DNA of 64,000 nucleotides from an uncultured Bacillota bacterium. Its GTDB lineage: Bacteria; Bacillota_I; Bacilli_A; RFN20; CAG-449. Position 1 is the first letter of the stretch, and every line of letters starts with the position of its first letter. The position numbers were made by a program, and so were the translations under genes. A model generated the notes under the pieces. That model had not been told where the DNA came from. It made no database searches and was given only the letters and a program-made list of their open reading frames with translations. The stretch covers positions 23,564 to 87,563 of the forward strand of contig CABUOQ010000003.1 in assembly GCA_902493275.1 (NCBI GenBank), given 5' to 3'. Of the stretch, positions 52,061 through 61,780 are shown one piece after another.

Positions 52061-53638
52061 TTATTCTACTTTTGTTAAATAGAACATGTCATATCCTTTA
52101 TATAATCTATTGCCTCTTGAATTTATAGAGTATTCTTCACCATTAATAAGGAATGCAAGTTCGCCATAATCATTAACACTTAAATCAGTTGCAAGTACAC
52201 CATCTAAAGTAACACTTGTTTCTGTAACAACTAAAGTACCAGTAATAGTATCATCATAATTAGAATATGTATATGATCCGGCATGATTTGCTAATAATGC
52301 AGGTAATGGGTCAAATGCAGAAATAGTTTCTAAATCAAATGGAAGAGTATATCCTTCATAGAGATATTCAATTGATGAAACGTGTCCATCGCCAGAAGCT
52401 TCAATTTTAGAAATTTTATTATTTGAATTTAAATATATGTTAACTTCGGTTGAAGCATAGTTTTGAGGATCTTCAAATGGTTGAATACCATATAGGAAGA
52501 CACCGGCTATTTCACCAGTTAAAGTATAAGCACCTGTAGTTTCATCATAAGTGAAAAATTCAGTAGCGATGTTAAATCCGGTTAATTTTTCAGCTTTTTC
52601 CATAGTGAATGTATTATAAGAATATGTTCCATTTTCTTCATCGTATACCAATTGATGAGCTTCACCATCTTTTACGATATAACCATCGCTTTCATCATAA
52701 GTTTGATCATATATAAATAAATATGAATCTCCGCCTTCACCATAGTAACAATCAGTAACATATTCTGTATCATCACCATAATAAGTCATTAATTGAACAG
52801 CTTTATAGGTATCATTTTCAAGTGTTGTAAGAGCATTTCTTAAAGTGGTATGATATGGTTTAGTTTCTAATGGTGTAGGTAATGGATATTCTTCAAAATC
52901 TTCTGGTAAAGAAATAGCTAAATCATATTCATAATAACTTGATCCAAGTGAATCTGTAAATACTGGTGTCTTAATATGAATAGAAGTAATTTCATCATCA
53001 ACAATCTTTAAAGAAAAATCTTCTAAACTAGGATATGTGCTATAAACTAGATTTGATGTTGCATAAATAGCTTCTGCACTCTTTTCAGTGTCTTTAATAT
53101 CTAAACGATAAACGCTAGGATCAGCTTCATCTGCAGTAAATGACTCGGCACTAATATAACGGAAAGGATTATCATAATCTTTCCATTGGAATAAATTGCC
53201 TTCGTCATCTTCAAGTACTTCATATTCTACTTCATTATTTGAGGTAATATAATAGTGAAGAACTGTGTCATCTTCTCCTTTATATAAAGTTGAAGTAAGA
53301 CCTAAATCTCCAGTTATTTCAATATGATAACTTTCGTTACCAAGAATTAAGCTTAATTCTCCTTCTACGACAGCTTTTTCTTCTAAAGTGGTGCTATCGA
53401 CAAGCACTTCTTTAGCTGTACCATTTACGAGCATAGCACGGTTTAATTTTGCATACGCTTCTGCAAAATTAATTACAGAGCCGCTAGATTCTTCTGAAGA
53501 ACTTACTCCTGAAGAAATAGCTTCTGAACTAGATTCTTCTGATACGTTAGCAGATGAACTAGATGATGAAGAAGCAACAGAATTACATGCCATAACCATC
53601 AATAATGATGGAAGCAAAACAAATATTTTTTTGTTCAT
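52061..53638 (-). CDS. Large serine-linker lipoprotein of unknown function
   Basis: A 525-residue lipoprotein (V-M-A-C, Cys18) with a Ser/Glu linker to about residue 58, followed by acidic beta-rich sequence. Two similar halves are suggested: both contain a segment of type [ED]-[ED]-x-x-Y-x-L near a Tyr-rich region. The C-terminal 70 residues (H-A-G-S-Y-T-Y-S-N-Y-D-D-T-I-T-G-T-L-V-V) look like a lipocalin-like barrel strand series. No enzymatic motif is seen. It has its own SD and terminator and is transcribed alone, convergent with lysS. The strongly acidic composition is typical of exported proteins in this window. Confidence 0.7.
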   Translation of the reverse strand: MNKKIFVLLPSLLMVMACNSVASSSSSSSANVSEESSSEAISSGVSSSEESSGSVINFAEAYAKLNRAMLVNGTAKEVLVDSTTLEEKAVVEGELSLILGNESYHIEITGDLGLTSTLYKGEDDTVLHYYITSNNEVEYEVLEDDEGNLFQWKDYDNPFRYISAESFTADEADPSVYRLDIKDTEKSAEAIYATSNLVYSTYPSLEDFSLKIVDDEITSIHIKTPVFTDSLGSSYYEYDLAISLPEDFEEYPLPTPLETKPYHTTLRNALTTLENDTYKAVQLMTYYGDDTEYVTDCYYGEGGDSYLFIYDQTYDESDGYIVKDGEAHQLVYDEENGTYSYNTFTMEKAEKLTGFNIATEFFTYDETTGAYTLTGEIAGVFLYGIQPFEDPQNYASTEVNIYLNSNNKISKIEASGDGHVSSIEYLYEGYTLPFDLETISAFDPLPALLANHAGSYTYSNYDDTITGTLVVTETSVTLDGVLATDLSVNDYGELAFLINGEEYSINSRGNRLYKGYDMFYLTKVE

Positions 53639-53777
53639 ATAAATCTCCTTTGTAAAGTATTTTTGATAAAAATAATACTTAGAAAAATAATATATGTTTG
53701 TATTTTTTTTATCAATAGAATTTAAACAATATTCTTAATTTGTCGTATAATTTATATTTGTTTTGCAAATAAACAAA

Positions 53778-53804
53778 AAACGCAAATAAATTCAATTTGC
53801 GTTT
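53778..53804 (-). terminator. Intrinsic terminator of the 53.8-59.8 kb lipoprotein operon
   Basis: AAACGCAAAT (53778-53787) pairs with ATTTGCGTTT (53795-53804). On the minus strand a T-rich run follows. Confidence 0.85.
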
Positions 53805-53829
53805 AATTAATGAAAAATAGATTTATTTA

Positions 53830-54672
53830 TTATATTGATTCGGGTGAATATAGCGTTCCTTTAAAATCAGATAAGGCGGTATAATGATAACTCATAGTCG
53901 TTTCTTTCATGGCATAATTATATTGATAGTCACCTAAAAATTGTGCACCTTCTATTTTTTCATAGGAATTGATTAATCTATTGTTTGAAAACGATAATTC
54001 AAAGTCGTAGGACATAACTTCACTGGCACTTGAACCATCTTCGGTTTGAGTTATCTGTGAGTCATAAGAACAAATTAAGGTGTATACGCCTTCATATAAA
54101 CTAAGAGATACACTACGATTAAAAATATGTGAAACAACTATATTATCTTCAGTTCGCTCGTATTCTTCATCATTAATTATGCTATTTAATAAACTATAAA
54201 AGTAGTCGTTTTCATTTAAGGAGAAGACTTTTTTTAATGATTCTTCAGTGTATCTACTTTTAGGAGTACTTATAGAATAATTATCTTTTGAATTAGGACC
54301 ATAATACCAAATTTCAATAACGCTTGATTTTGTTTCATATACTTGTTTTTCAAAAGAAAAGGTAGAATCTTCATACTTGCTTTCACCATTATCGATAATT
54401 ATATTATTGTTATATAAAGTCGAGGTATAATTTGAAGTTGTTTTAAGATTGTTGTCGGTATTTAAAATAATTTGTTTTTGAGATACAACATCATTCATAT
54501 CATTAATAGTGGCAACAAATTCCCTTATCTCTTGATCATTAAAATCTACTTTAGAGGATACGGAAGAATTAATACTTGATGATGAATCACTATTAGAACT
54601 TACTAATGATGAAGTAATGTTATTTTGACATGATAATAAGAATGGCAAAGTTAATAAGAATATTTTTTTCAT
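53830..54672 (-). CDS. Serine-linker lipoprotein of unknown function
   Basis: A 280-residue lipoprotein (L-L-S-C, Cys15), Ser-rich to about residue 42, then a helical segment (I-R-E-F-V-A-T-I-N-D-M-N-D-V-V) followed by beta strands. The overall pattern (substrate-like cleft absent, many Tyr/Ser/Asn) recalls LolA-like or MucB-like lipid-binding shells, but the family is not recognised. It is the last gene of a four-gene minus-strand operon; its ATG overlaps the upstream stop by one base (TAATG). Confidence 0.68.
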   Translation of the reverse strand: MKKIFLLTLPFLLSCQNNITSSLVSSNSDSSSSINSSVSSKVDFNDQEIREFVATINDMNDVVSQKQIILNTDNNLKTTSNYTSTLYNNNIIIDNGESKYEDSTFSFEKQVYETKSSVIEIWYYGPNSKDNYSISTPKSRYTEESLKKVFSLNENDYFYSLLNSIINDEEYERTEDNIVVSHIFNRSVSLSLYEGVYTLICSYDSQITQTEDGSSASEVMSYDFELSFSNNRLINSYEKIEGAQFLGDYQYNYAMKETTMSYHYTALSDFKGTLYSPESI

Positions 54673-56537
54673 TACAAAGCTCCTTTAAATAAATTGCAGC
54701 TATAGTATTCTTCATCATATTCATCTAAAATTGTTAAATTGAAATAGGAAAGATCACTGCGTAAAGTTGCTTCGGCATTATAAACATTTCCATTAATCCA
54801 AGTTAAATTGTTTATTCTAAATTGATATGAACCTAAGTCTTCAAAAGAAAAATTGACTTTATTGCCTTCAAAAATATAATAACCAGTCATATCATCATTA
54901 AAATAGAAATTTAAATCAGCATATAAATGATACCATCTATATGGTTTTAATAAAGAAGAGATATTTAAGGTATTATCACTTACTGTAACATCTAATGTAC
55001 CTTTTATATTTGGATTAGCTTTGCTTGAGGCTGTAATAGTGGTTTCACCCGGCTTAACAGCAATTAAATAAGGTGTATTTTGAATTATTGCTACTCTGGC
55101 AATAGATTCATCAGCTGATTCAAATGTAATATCTTCTAAAGTTCCAGCTGGATTAATTGTGTATAATATTTCAAATTGATCACCAGGGAATATGTTTCCT
55201 TGATATGATATACCATGATATAGGAATAGTTTTATACTTGTAATATCAACGTTACCAATTGTAATTTCTGTTTTTTCTGTAATTCCATTAGATGAAGTTA
55301 CAGAAACGTTGCATGTACCTTTTTGATTAGAGATAAATCCGCTACCATCAACAGAGATAATACTTTCATTATCGGAAGATACTGCAGTTAAATCTAAATC
55401 TAAAGCTTTTTCTGGAGAATAAGTTTCGGCATAAGGAAAAACAAATGTTCCAACTGGAGCAGTATTATTTTTACAATATAATCTTTCGCCCATATGTTCT
55501 GGATCTGGATACCAAAAACCAATAGTGTATTCTTTTAACCAATAATTTTCTGGATCTTCATAATCTATAGTTTCATTGCTTCGTTCACCACGGTCGACTA
55601 TATATGATTCTTTAACAGTTGTTAATAATTCATTTTCTGTAGCTTCTGTTTGTGAGATACCAAAGTCAAAAGCTTTTAAGAAACCATCTTCTTTATTTAT
55701 TACTACATCCATGGTATAGTCTAAAATATATGATCCATATTCATCGCCAGAAGGACTACCATTCACGATTATTGAATATTTTAAATCAGAGCCAACTTCT
55801 TCATATCCAATGCGGGATGTTTCACCAAGATTAATCATGAAATAATTATTAATATACGTTAAGAAATAATATGAAGCAAACATGGATGTATTGAAATCAA
55901 GATCTTGTTTTAAAATTTCATCATTATCTGGAGTTCCCTCGTCGATTATTAGATACTTTCTCGCGGTATCATCTTCTTTGCCAATTTCATAATCGGTGAT
56001 GGCATAGAAATATTCGCCTTTTACTCCTTTATAAGTCGTATATGTCTTATTAACAGGTTCATACATTGATGAAGAATCAGGAGCATTTTCCCATTTTATT
56101 GAAGAAGTTCCTAATGTGTAGGAAAAATCTTTATACATTGTCAGGTTTTCTTCAATAATTTGCTCTCTTGCTAAAGAATTAGAGTAGTAACTTTTAGTGA
56201 CGCTTTTATGATATGAGACTGAGGTTTCTTTGCCTTCCGTATCCATATTGCTATATACTGCATTATATAAATCACCTAAGGTTTTAGGAATTTCGTATAC
56301 ATATTCTATTTCACTAGAACTGATAGATGATGACGAAGATGTCTCTGAATCAGGTCTTGAAATAGATATTATTGAGTTATTAGAAGAACTGCTACTTTCA
56401 ATAACACTTGACAATGATGAGTTTTCACTAGACGAGATAGAATTTGTTGAACTTGAAGTGCTTGATTGACTAGATGTAGGTGATGAAACACAACCTAGCA
56501 ATAAAAAAGCGCTGATAAATAATACTGATTTTTTCAT
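54672..56537 (-). CDS. Lipoprotein with Ig-like (BIG2) domains, paralogue A
   Basis: A 621-residue lipoprotein (L-L-G-C, Cys16) with a Ser/Glu linker of about 60 residues. A large N-terminal domain has the shared signature N-K-E-D-G-F-L-K-A-F-D-F. Two bacterial Ig-like segments follow (about 375-525; V-D-G-S-G-F-I-S-N-Q-K-G-T-C-N-V-S-V-T-S is a typical BIG2 strand pair), and a C-terminal barrel-like 95 residues end the protein. It is related to the proteins encoded at 57374 and 59913. Surface binding is likely and no catalytic motif is visible. SD AGGAGG precedes the start. Confidence 0.75.
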   Translation of the reverse strand: MKKSVLFISAFLLLGCVSSPTSSQSSTSSSTNSISSSENSSLSSVIESSSSSNNSIISISRPDSETSSSSSISSSEIEYVYEIPKTLGDLYNAVYSNMDTEGKETSVSYHKSVTKSYYSNSLAREQIIEENLTMYKDFSYTLGTSSIKWENAPDSSSMYEPVNKTYTTYKGVKGEYFYAITDYEIGKEDDTARKYLIIDEGTPDNDEILKQDLDFNTSMFASYYFLTYINNYFMINLGETSRIGYEEVGSDLKYSIIVNGSPSGDEYGSYILDYTMDVVINKEDGFLKAFDFGISQTEATENELLTTVKESYIVDRGERSNETIDYEDPENYWLKEYTIGFWYPDPEHMGERLYCKNNTAPVGTFVFPYAETYSPEKALDLDLTAVSSDNESIISVDGSGFISNQKGTCNVSVTSSNGITEKTEITIGNVDITSIKLFLYHGISYQGNIFPGDQFEILYTINPAGTLEDITFESADESIARVAIIQNTPYLIAVKPGETTITASSKANPNIKGTLDVTVSDNTLNISSLLKPYRWYHLYADLNFYFNDDMTGYYIFEGNKVNFSFEDLGSYQFRINNLTWINGNVYNAEATLRSDLSYFNLTILDEYDEEYYSCNLFKGAL

Positions 56538-56546
56538 TAAAACCTC

Positions 56547-57371
56547 CTAAAATAAACTTGATAAAGTTTCATAATTATATACAAATATTGAAAGGTTATC
56601 ATCGTTAAATTCAATTAAACGTAATCCATATTCACGATTTTCATCATATCCAATGAAGAATCCAGAAGAGTTATCTTTTACAATGGAAAATCCACTGGTG
56701 TTTAATGTCGCAACATAGTTTTTTAAAGCATTCTTTGGGACATTAAAAATATCAATCATTGCATAGTCGGCATCATATAATTGTGAATTTCCGGTATAAA
56801 GTTTATATTCATCACTTTCATATACAGGTATGTCACCTGTAGTATTTAAGAATGTATTTATTTGTTCTATTGGCCAATCAGGACCAACATAAGAATACTT
56901 TATTTCATTTGAGAAAGGTTCTTTTTTTGCTGTTCCAAAATCTTGATTTCCTGATAGATCCTCAAATGCCCAATCAACAAATTCGCCATCATATGAGACG
57001 ATGAATTTTGTTATTCCACTATCGCTTATATATAAATTAGTTTCTTCAAAGTTATCGTATATACCTGCAAAATTAAAATGAACATTTCCCATTTGCATTG
57101 TATAATCTTCAAAAATTTCAAAGCTTAAATTTATAGAAAGAATTCCGGTTGAAGAATGTATATACCATACACCGATTAATTCGGAATGAAATAAAGAATA
57201 ATCAATTGATGAACTGCTTTCTTCAGAACTAGTGGTGCTATCGCTAGAACTTGAAACTGATAAAATATCACTAGAACTTGAACTTAATAAGCTACTATTT
57301 GAACTTATTTGATTTGTTTGATTACAACTGCATAACGCTAAAAGCGCAAAGATAATTAATTGTTTTTTCAT
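56547..57371 (-). CDS. Serine-linker lipoprotein of unknown function
   Basis: A 274-residue lipoprotein (cysteine at 14 or 16 in L-C-S-C), Ser-rich to about residue 58, then a lipocalin-like beta barrel (about 60-165; L-I-G-V-W-Y-I-H-S-S-T-G opens it) and a C-terminal alpha/beta domain (about 175-274; Y-A-M-I-D-I-F-N-V-P-K-N-A-L). The G-x-W opening is like lipocalins, which bind small hydrophobic ligands, but this is a weak pattern. It lies within the operon between two Ig-like lipoprotein genes, ten bases before the next. Confidence 0.68.
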   Translation of the reverse strand: MKKQLIIFALLALCSCNQTNQISSNSSLLSSSSSDILSVSSSSDSTTSSEESSSSIDYSLFHSELIGVWYIHSSTGILSINLSFEIFEDYTMQMGNVHFNFAGIYDNFEETNLYISDSGITKFIVSYDGEFVDWAFEDLSGNQDFGTAKKEPFSNEIKYSYVGPDWPIEQINTFLNTTGDIPVYESDEYKLYTGNSQLYDADYAMIDIFNVPKNALKNYVATLNTSGFSIVKDNSSGFFIGYDENREYGLRLIEFNDDNLSIFVYNYETLSSLF

Positions 57372-57373
57372 AT

Positions 57374-59788
57374 TTACTCCTCATATTTTGTAAAAGTATA
57401 AGTTTTTTTTGAATATGTTGATGAACTAGTTGCCATCTTACCCGTAAGAATTAGCCCACTTTTATCTAATGTTAAATTTTCTAATGTATAGAATAAAGTT
57501 GAATTTGTTGTTTTGACATTAGAGATAGCAATTTCAAAACCATTTATTTCATAGTCGAATGTGCCATATAGGGTGGAGTAATCTTCATTTCCATCAACAA
57601 CCCTTCCTTTTCCATTTTCTAAGAAATTTAAGATATATGCTTTGTCTCCATTCATAGTTTTAAACTTTGTAGATAAAAGTGTTGATAGAACATCTGTTTC
57701 ACTTATATTTTCATAAATGTAAATAACTTTTGTGATAGAAATATTTGGGTTTTCAATAGATGAAGCTTGTAAGATAACTTTGCCTTTGCTATTACCAGTT
57801 ATAGAATATGATTTAGAAGTTTCATTATAACTTAATGTAGCAAATTCGCTTCCTTCAATAATAGATAATTGATAATTTGGATTAGCTCCATTATTTATTG
57901 AAGCGGTGACATTATCAATTGTATTACCGACTTTTAATCCGACATCATCGAGATTAATTTCAATGGAAGTAGCTTCTTTATAAGTGACATTTATTAATAT
58001 TTGTCTTTGAACATTGTTTGAAGAAGCAAATGTTAATGTTGCTTGACCTGGACCTACGGCTTTTAATCCGCCCATAGAAGAATAAGTAGCAACATTATCA
58101 TCACTTGATGATACATAAGAGATTGTATCAATCATTGAGGTAGCGGTTGAAGGAGTAAAGGTATCAACTTTATATTTTATATAATCTCCTACTTCAAAGT
58201 TTGTAGTATTTCCTTCATCTTCAAACTTATATGTTACGATACTATAGTCTTCAAAATAACATTGGCTAGGATGTAAAGAAAAACTACTATTAGTGGTTCT
58301 TACTCCGACTTGTTGAGTAAAATTATGTTTTATATAATCCACTGATTTTGGATTATTTGATAATTTATGGTTGGTAAAATCATAACTGGAACTATCATAA
58401 TCATTGCTTTCAAAGTCAAAGGCTGTGATCATTCCTTCATCGTTTAAGGTTATTTCAAGTTTGAAAGTACGGAAATATGATACTTCTCCGAAATATTTTG
58501 CAATTTTTTCGTAACTTGCTTCAATAGTGTAAACATTATTTTTTTCAGTAAACTCATACGTAGTCCAATCGGCGGAATTTTCTAGATAAGAACTATTGAT
58601 ATATTCATTTTTTATAATGTTTGCGAATCCATATTGTGAACGATAATAAGCTAATGATGATTGTTTAGTCGCTTCAGCTAATGATATTTGATTTTCATCA
58701 TCTCCAATTTGATTTACGGATGATGTTGAATAATTGCTACCTGTACGTATCAGTTGATAGTAGTAATTATTATAAATTCCATTAAACCCTTCATAGCTAG
58801 TTGTTTTATTAAGAATATTATCTTTTTCAGTGTAAGCACGTTCAACACCATTGGTATAAATATTAAATGTTTCGTTTTCTTCGTAATTAGTACTTGTTTT
58901 AGGACGTACACGGGTAATACTTCTAGTACCAGAGATTACTTTTTCTTGTTCGATAGATGTTGATTTTGTTAGTTTTTGCTCTAAGAACGTTTGTGAGTAA
59001 ATTGAATCTTTAACAACAGAAAAAGTTACTGAATCAGAAAATAAATTATCAGTAGTAACAGAGATTGTTATATTTGTTTTAACTTTTCTAGCTGTAAGAA
59101 GACCACCTTTACTAACTGTTATATAATTAGAGGCATCACCAGAAGAGGTGGTTGAAGAAAAGGTAATGGTATTAACCGAATTGGCTGGAGTAATATTATA
59201 TGATAATTGTATTCTTTGATTAACTTTCAAAAGATAAGTTCCTTTTTCATCTTGTAAGGTATCTTCTGGAACAATTAATTTTATAGATGTTGCTTGTTGA
59301 CCAATGACATTTATTGTGGCATCATCAGTAAAGTTTCCATCTTCGGTTACGATGGTTACTTTTGTAGTACCAACGGATAATCCGCTTACTAGACCATTTT
59401 GATCTACTGTAGCGATTGTTTCATCTTCGACTTTGAAGGTAACGTTGGTATTGTCTACATTATTTGGATAAATTTTCCATTGAAGTGTCGCAGTTTCTTT
59501 TAAGTTTACATTTATAGTTTTAACAATAAACTTAATATTTGTAACTTCTACTTTGTCAACTGATGAACTTGATTCGATTATTGATTCACTGCTAGATTCA
59601 CTTGAAAAGTTGGAATTTTCACTTGAAGAAATGAAATCTTCTCTAGATGATGAACTAGAGCTTTCTTGTGAAATAATGGATGAACTTTGCTGAGTAGAAC
59701 TGCTTTGAGAAGATCCAATAGTAGTTTTATTGCAAGAAAATACTAAACAACTAAGTGATAATGTTAACAATAAAAGATTTTTTTTCAT
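57374..59788 (-). CDS. Lipoprotein with multiple Ig-like (BIG2) domains, paralogue B
   Basis: An 804-residue lipoprotein (V-F-S-C, Cys19), the first gene of the minus operon. After a Ser-rich linker come two BIG2 domains (about 80-260; I-A-T-V-D-Q-N-G-L-V-S-G-L-S-V-G-T-T-K-V is diagnostic). The shared large domain follows (about 265-500, with N-D-E-G-M-I-T-A-F-D-F), then further Ig-like segments (about 510-690) and a C-terminal 100-residue barrel. It is the longest member of a family of three in this cluster. BIG2 domains occur in adhesins and cell-wall-bound proteins. SD AGAGGTG supports the start. Confidence 0.78.
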   Translation of the reverse strand: MKKNLLLLTLSLSCLVFSCNKTTIGSSQSSSTQQSSSIISQESSSSSSREDFISSSENSNFSSESSSESIIESSSSVDKVEVTNIKFIVKTINVNLKETATLQWKIYPNNVDNTNVTFKVEDETIATVDQNGLVSGLSVGTTKVTIVTEDGNFTDDATINVIGQQATSIKLIVPEDTLQDEKGTYLLKVNQRIQLSYNITPANSVNTITFSSTTSSGDASNYITVSKGGLLTARKVKTNITISVTTDNLFSDSVTFSVVKDSIYSQTFLEQKLTKSTSIEQEKVISGTRSITRVRPKTSTNYEENETFNIYTNGVERAYTEKDNILNKTTSYEGFNGIYNNYYYQLIRTGSNYSTSSVNQIGDDENQISLAEATKQSSLAYYRSQYGFANIIKNEYINSSYLENSADWTTYEFTEKNNVYTIEASYEKIAKYFGEVSYFRTFKLEITLNDEGMITAFDFESNDYDSSSYDFTNHKLSNNPKSVDYIKHNFTQQVGVRTTNSSFSLHPSQCYFEDYSIVTYKFEDEGNTTNFEVGDYIKYKVDTFTPSTATSMIDTISYVSSSDDNVATYSSMGGLKAVGPGQATLTFASSNNVQRQILINVTYKEATSIEINLDDVGLKVGNTIDNVTASINNGANPNYQLSIIEGSEFATLSYNETSKSYSITGNSKGKVILQASSIENPNISITKVIYIYENISETDVLSTLLSTKFKTMNGDKAYILNFLENGKGRVVDGNEDYSTLYGTFDYEINGFEIAISNVKTTNSTLFYTLENLTLDKSGLILTGKMATSSSTYSKKTYTFTKYEE

Positions 59789-59912
59789 GCTTTCACCTCT
59801 AAAAATTTGGTATATTATACAATTTTTAAAAAGTATTTAAAAGTTATTTTTTAATATTATAAAATATTGTAAGATTAATCTAATTAAATTGTATTTAAAA
59901 GGAGCTTATTAA
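59789..59912. promoter_or_regulatory. Divergent promoter region between lipoprotein genes
   Basis: The 124 A/T-rich bases contain, on the minus strand, a TATAAT about 30-40 bases before the ATG at 59788; no convincing -35 was found. The plus-strand gene has SD AAAGGAGC. Confidence 0.4.
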
Positions 59913-61685
59913 ATGAAAAAAAGATTTTTATTTTTTCTTTGTATACCATTTATATTCTCATGTGATGGAAACAATGTATCTTCTGTTCAATCTAGTTCAT
60001 CTTTGATGAGTAGTAGTGAAGTTGAAATTAGTAGCAGTGAAAGTTCATCATCCATTTGGAGTGAAAATGCTATATCTTTAGAAGAAGCAGAAAAATTAAT
60101 AGAAAAGGCAAAGACATTTGAAAATGTTAATAAAATAGAATATTATCGCAAAGATAATTATCGTTATGAAAATATTACCTATAAGCGTTATGAAAATTTT
60201 TATACTTTAGAAGGAGAAGCTGATTCTTATACAGATTCATGGGATGATCCATCTAATGTCATCGGATATTATGGTTTTCCTAGCGATGGCTCAATTAATG
60301 TTTTCTATGATGTTTTAAAATCAGATGTTGCTACCCAACATGCTAGATTATATGAAATTAATGATAATCCAAAAACAGATACTCAAATAAGTGAGGATGA
60401 AGGAATATCTAATTTAAATAATTACGAGAACAATTTATCTAATTTTATTGATGAGACATATTATCTATTGAAAAATGATAAAACATATACAAATCCTAAT
60501 TCTTTAAGAGCGGAACGCAAGGTGGTTAATAATGAAGATACTTTGCGTATTGTTGCTGAAAAAAATTATACATATTTATATAAAGACTATTTAGCTCAAT
60601 ATGAGATAAGTATCGTTATTAATGAGGATGGTTCATTTAAAAATGTTGATTTTAAATTAGATGATGCCGGGATAATAACTATTAATACTATAAAATTAAC
60701 ATATGGTGAATATTTTAAATCAAGTGAACTTGAAGAAATATTTAATCCAGAATTATACTTTGTGAAAAAAATAGACGTTTCTTTTAAAAATATTTATACA
60801 CAGGTAAAAAATACTTTGACAATTGGCTCATCAGCTTATCTTATTCCGTATCATGAATATATAACTAATTCATCTGATTTTACATATTTACCTGCTACTG
60901 CTGTGGATTATTGGGATATAAATGTTTTATCTTCAAGCAATAAGAATGTTATTGATTATTCAGTTGAAGATGAGAGTTTTGTCTGTAAAAATGTCGGTAA
61001 ATCAACTTTAACAATTGGAGCAAAATATAATCCATATTGCACTACAGAAGTTGAAGTTGAAGTTGTCTATGCAGAACCATCTTCAATAATTGCTAATTCA
61101 CCATTTAATCAAGCGGATTATGTGGGCGAAGCATTTACCAATTGCGATGTTACAATTGGCGCGGAAGTTGGACCTTATTGCGCAAATCAAGAGATGATTG
61201 TAACTTCATCTAATGTTGAAATTGCAACTTGTTATATTGATGAAGACAATAATATTAGAGTTCATGGTGTTTCTAATGGTTTGGTTGCTATCACTGTTGC
61301 TAGTAAAGAAAATCCAAGTATCAATAGAGAGTTTTATTTAAATGTTGTTGGTGAGTTAAACAAAGACAAATTTATTGGATCTTGGGAAGAAACAACATAC
61401 TATTCAACGTATGGTATGAAATTTGCTTATACATTTAATGCCGATGATACTGGAATGATGGTTATGGTTGGAAAAGATAATTATAATGTTGAACAAACAT
61501 ATAATATACCATTTACTTATACATTAGATGTAGCCACTCAAGATATTACAATTAAACCTATTGGTTGGACCGTAAATCAAGATTTGCTAACTGTTCATTA
61601 TTATAATAGTGAATATTTACTAAGCCATTTTTCTTATGGTGAATACTATTTCAGTTTAAATTTAAAAAGAGTTGTTAATAATTAA
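59913..61685 (+). CDS. Lipoprotein with Ig-like (BIG2) domains, paralogue C
   Basis: A 590-residue lipoprotein (I-F-S-C, Cys17) with a short Ser/Glu linker. The large domain shared with paralogues A and B is at about 60-280 (N-E-D-G-S-F-K-N-V-D-F occurs at the same place), Ig-like segments lie at about 285-480 and a C-terminal beta-barrel-like domain (F-I-G-S-W-E-E-T-T-Y) closes it. It is divergent from paralogue B, so the two probably share control. Function is unknown; surface adhesion or ligand binding is inferred from domain type. Confidence 0.75.
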   Translation: MKKRFLFFLCIPFIFSCDGNNVSSVQSSSSLMSSSEVEISSSESSSSIWSENAISLEEAEKLIEKAKTFENVNKIEYYRKDNYRYENITYKRYENFYTLEGEADSYTDSWDDPSNVIGYYGFPSDGSINVFYDVLKSDVATQHARLYEINDNPKTDTQISEDEGISNLNNYENNLSNFIDETYYLLKNDKTYTNPNSLRAERKVVNNEDTLRIVAEKNYTYLYKDYLAQYEISIVINEDGSFKNVDFKLDDAGIITINTIKLTYGEYFKSSELEEIFNPELYFVKKIDVSFKNIYTQVKNTLTIGSSAYLIPYHEYITNSSDFTYLPATAVDYWDINVLSSSNKNVIDYSVEDESFVCKNVGKSTLTIGAKYNPYCTTEVEVEVVYAEPSSIIANSPFNQADYVGEAFTNCDVTIGAEVGPYCANQEMIVTSSNVEIATCYIDEDNNIRVHGVSNGLVAITVASKENPSINREFYLNVVGELNKDKFIGSWEETTYYSTYGMKFAYTFNADDTGMMVMVGKDNYNVEQTYNIPFTYTLDVATQDITIKPIGWTVNQDLLTVHYYNSEYLLSHFSYGEYYFSLNLKRVVNN

Positions 61686-61780
61686 TTGATTTTAATATAA
61701 CTTTGAATATCACAAACGTTTTTGGGAAATAATTATTTTTGTATTACATATCTTTATTATTAGAAAGGTTATCTTTAATA

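Noticed and set aside
53388..53642. Plus-strand frame of 84 codons opposite the start of the 52061 lipoprotein gene
   Set aside because: Antisense to the signal peptide and serine linker; no SD and biased composition caused by the Ser codons.
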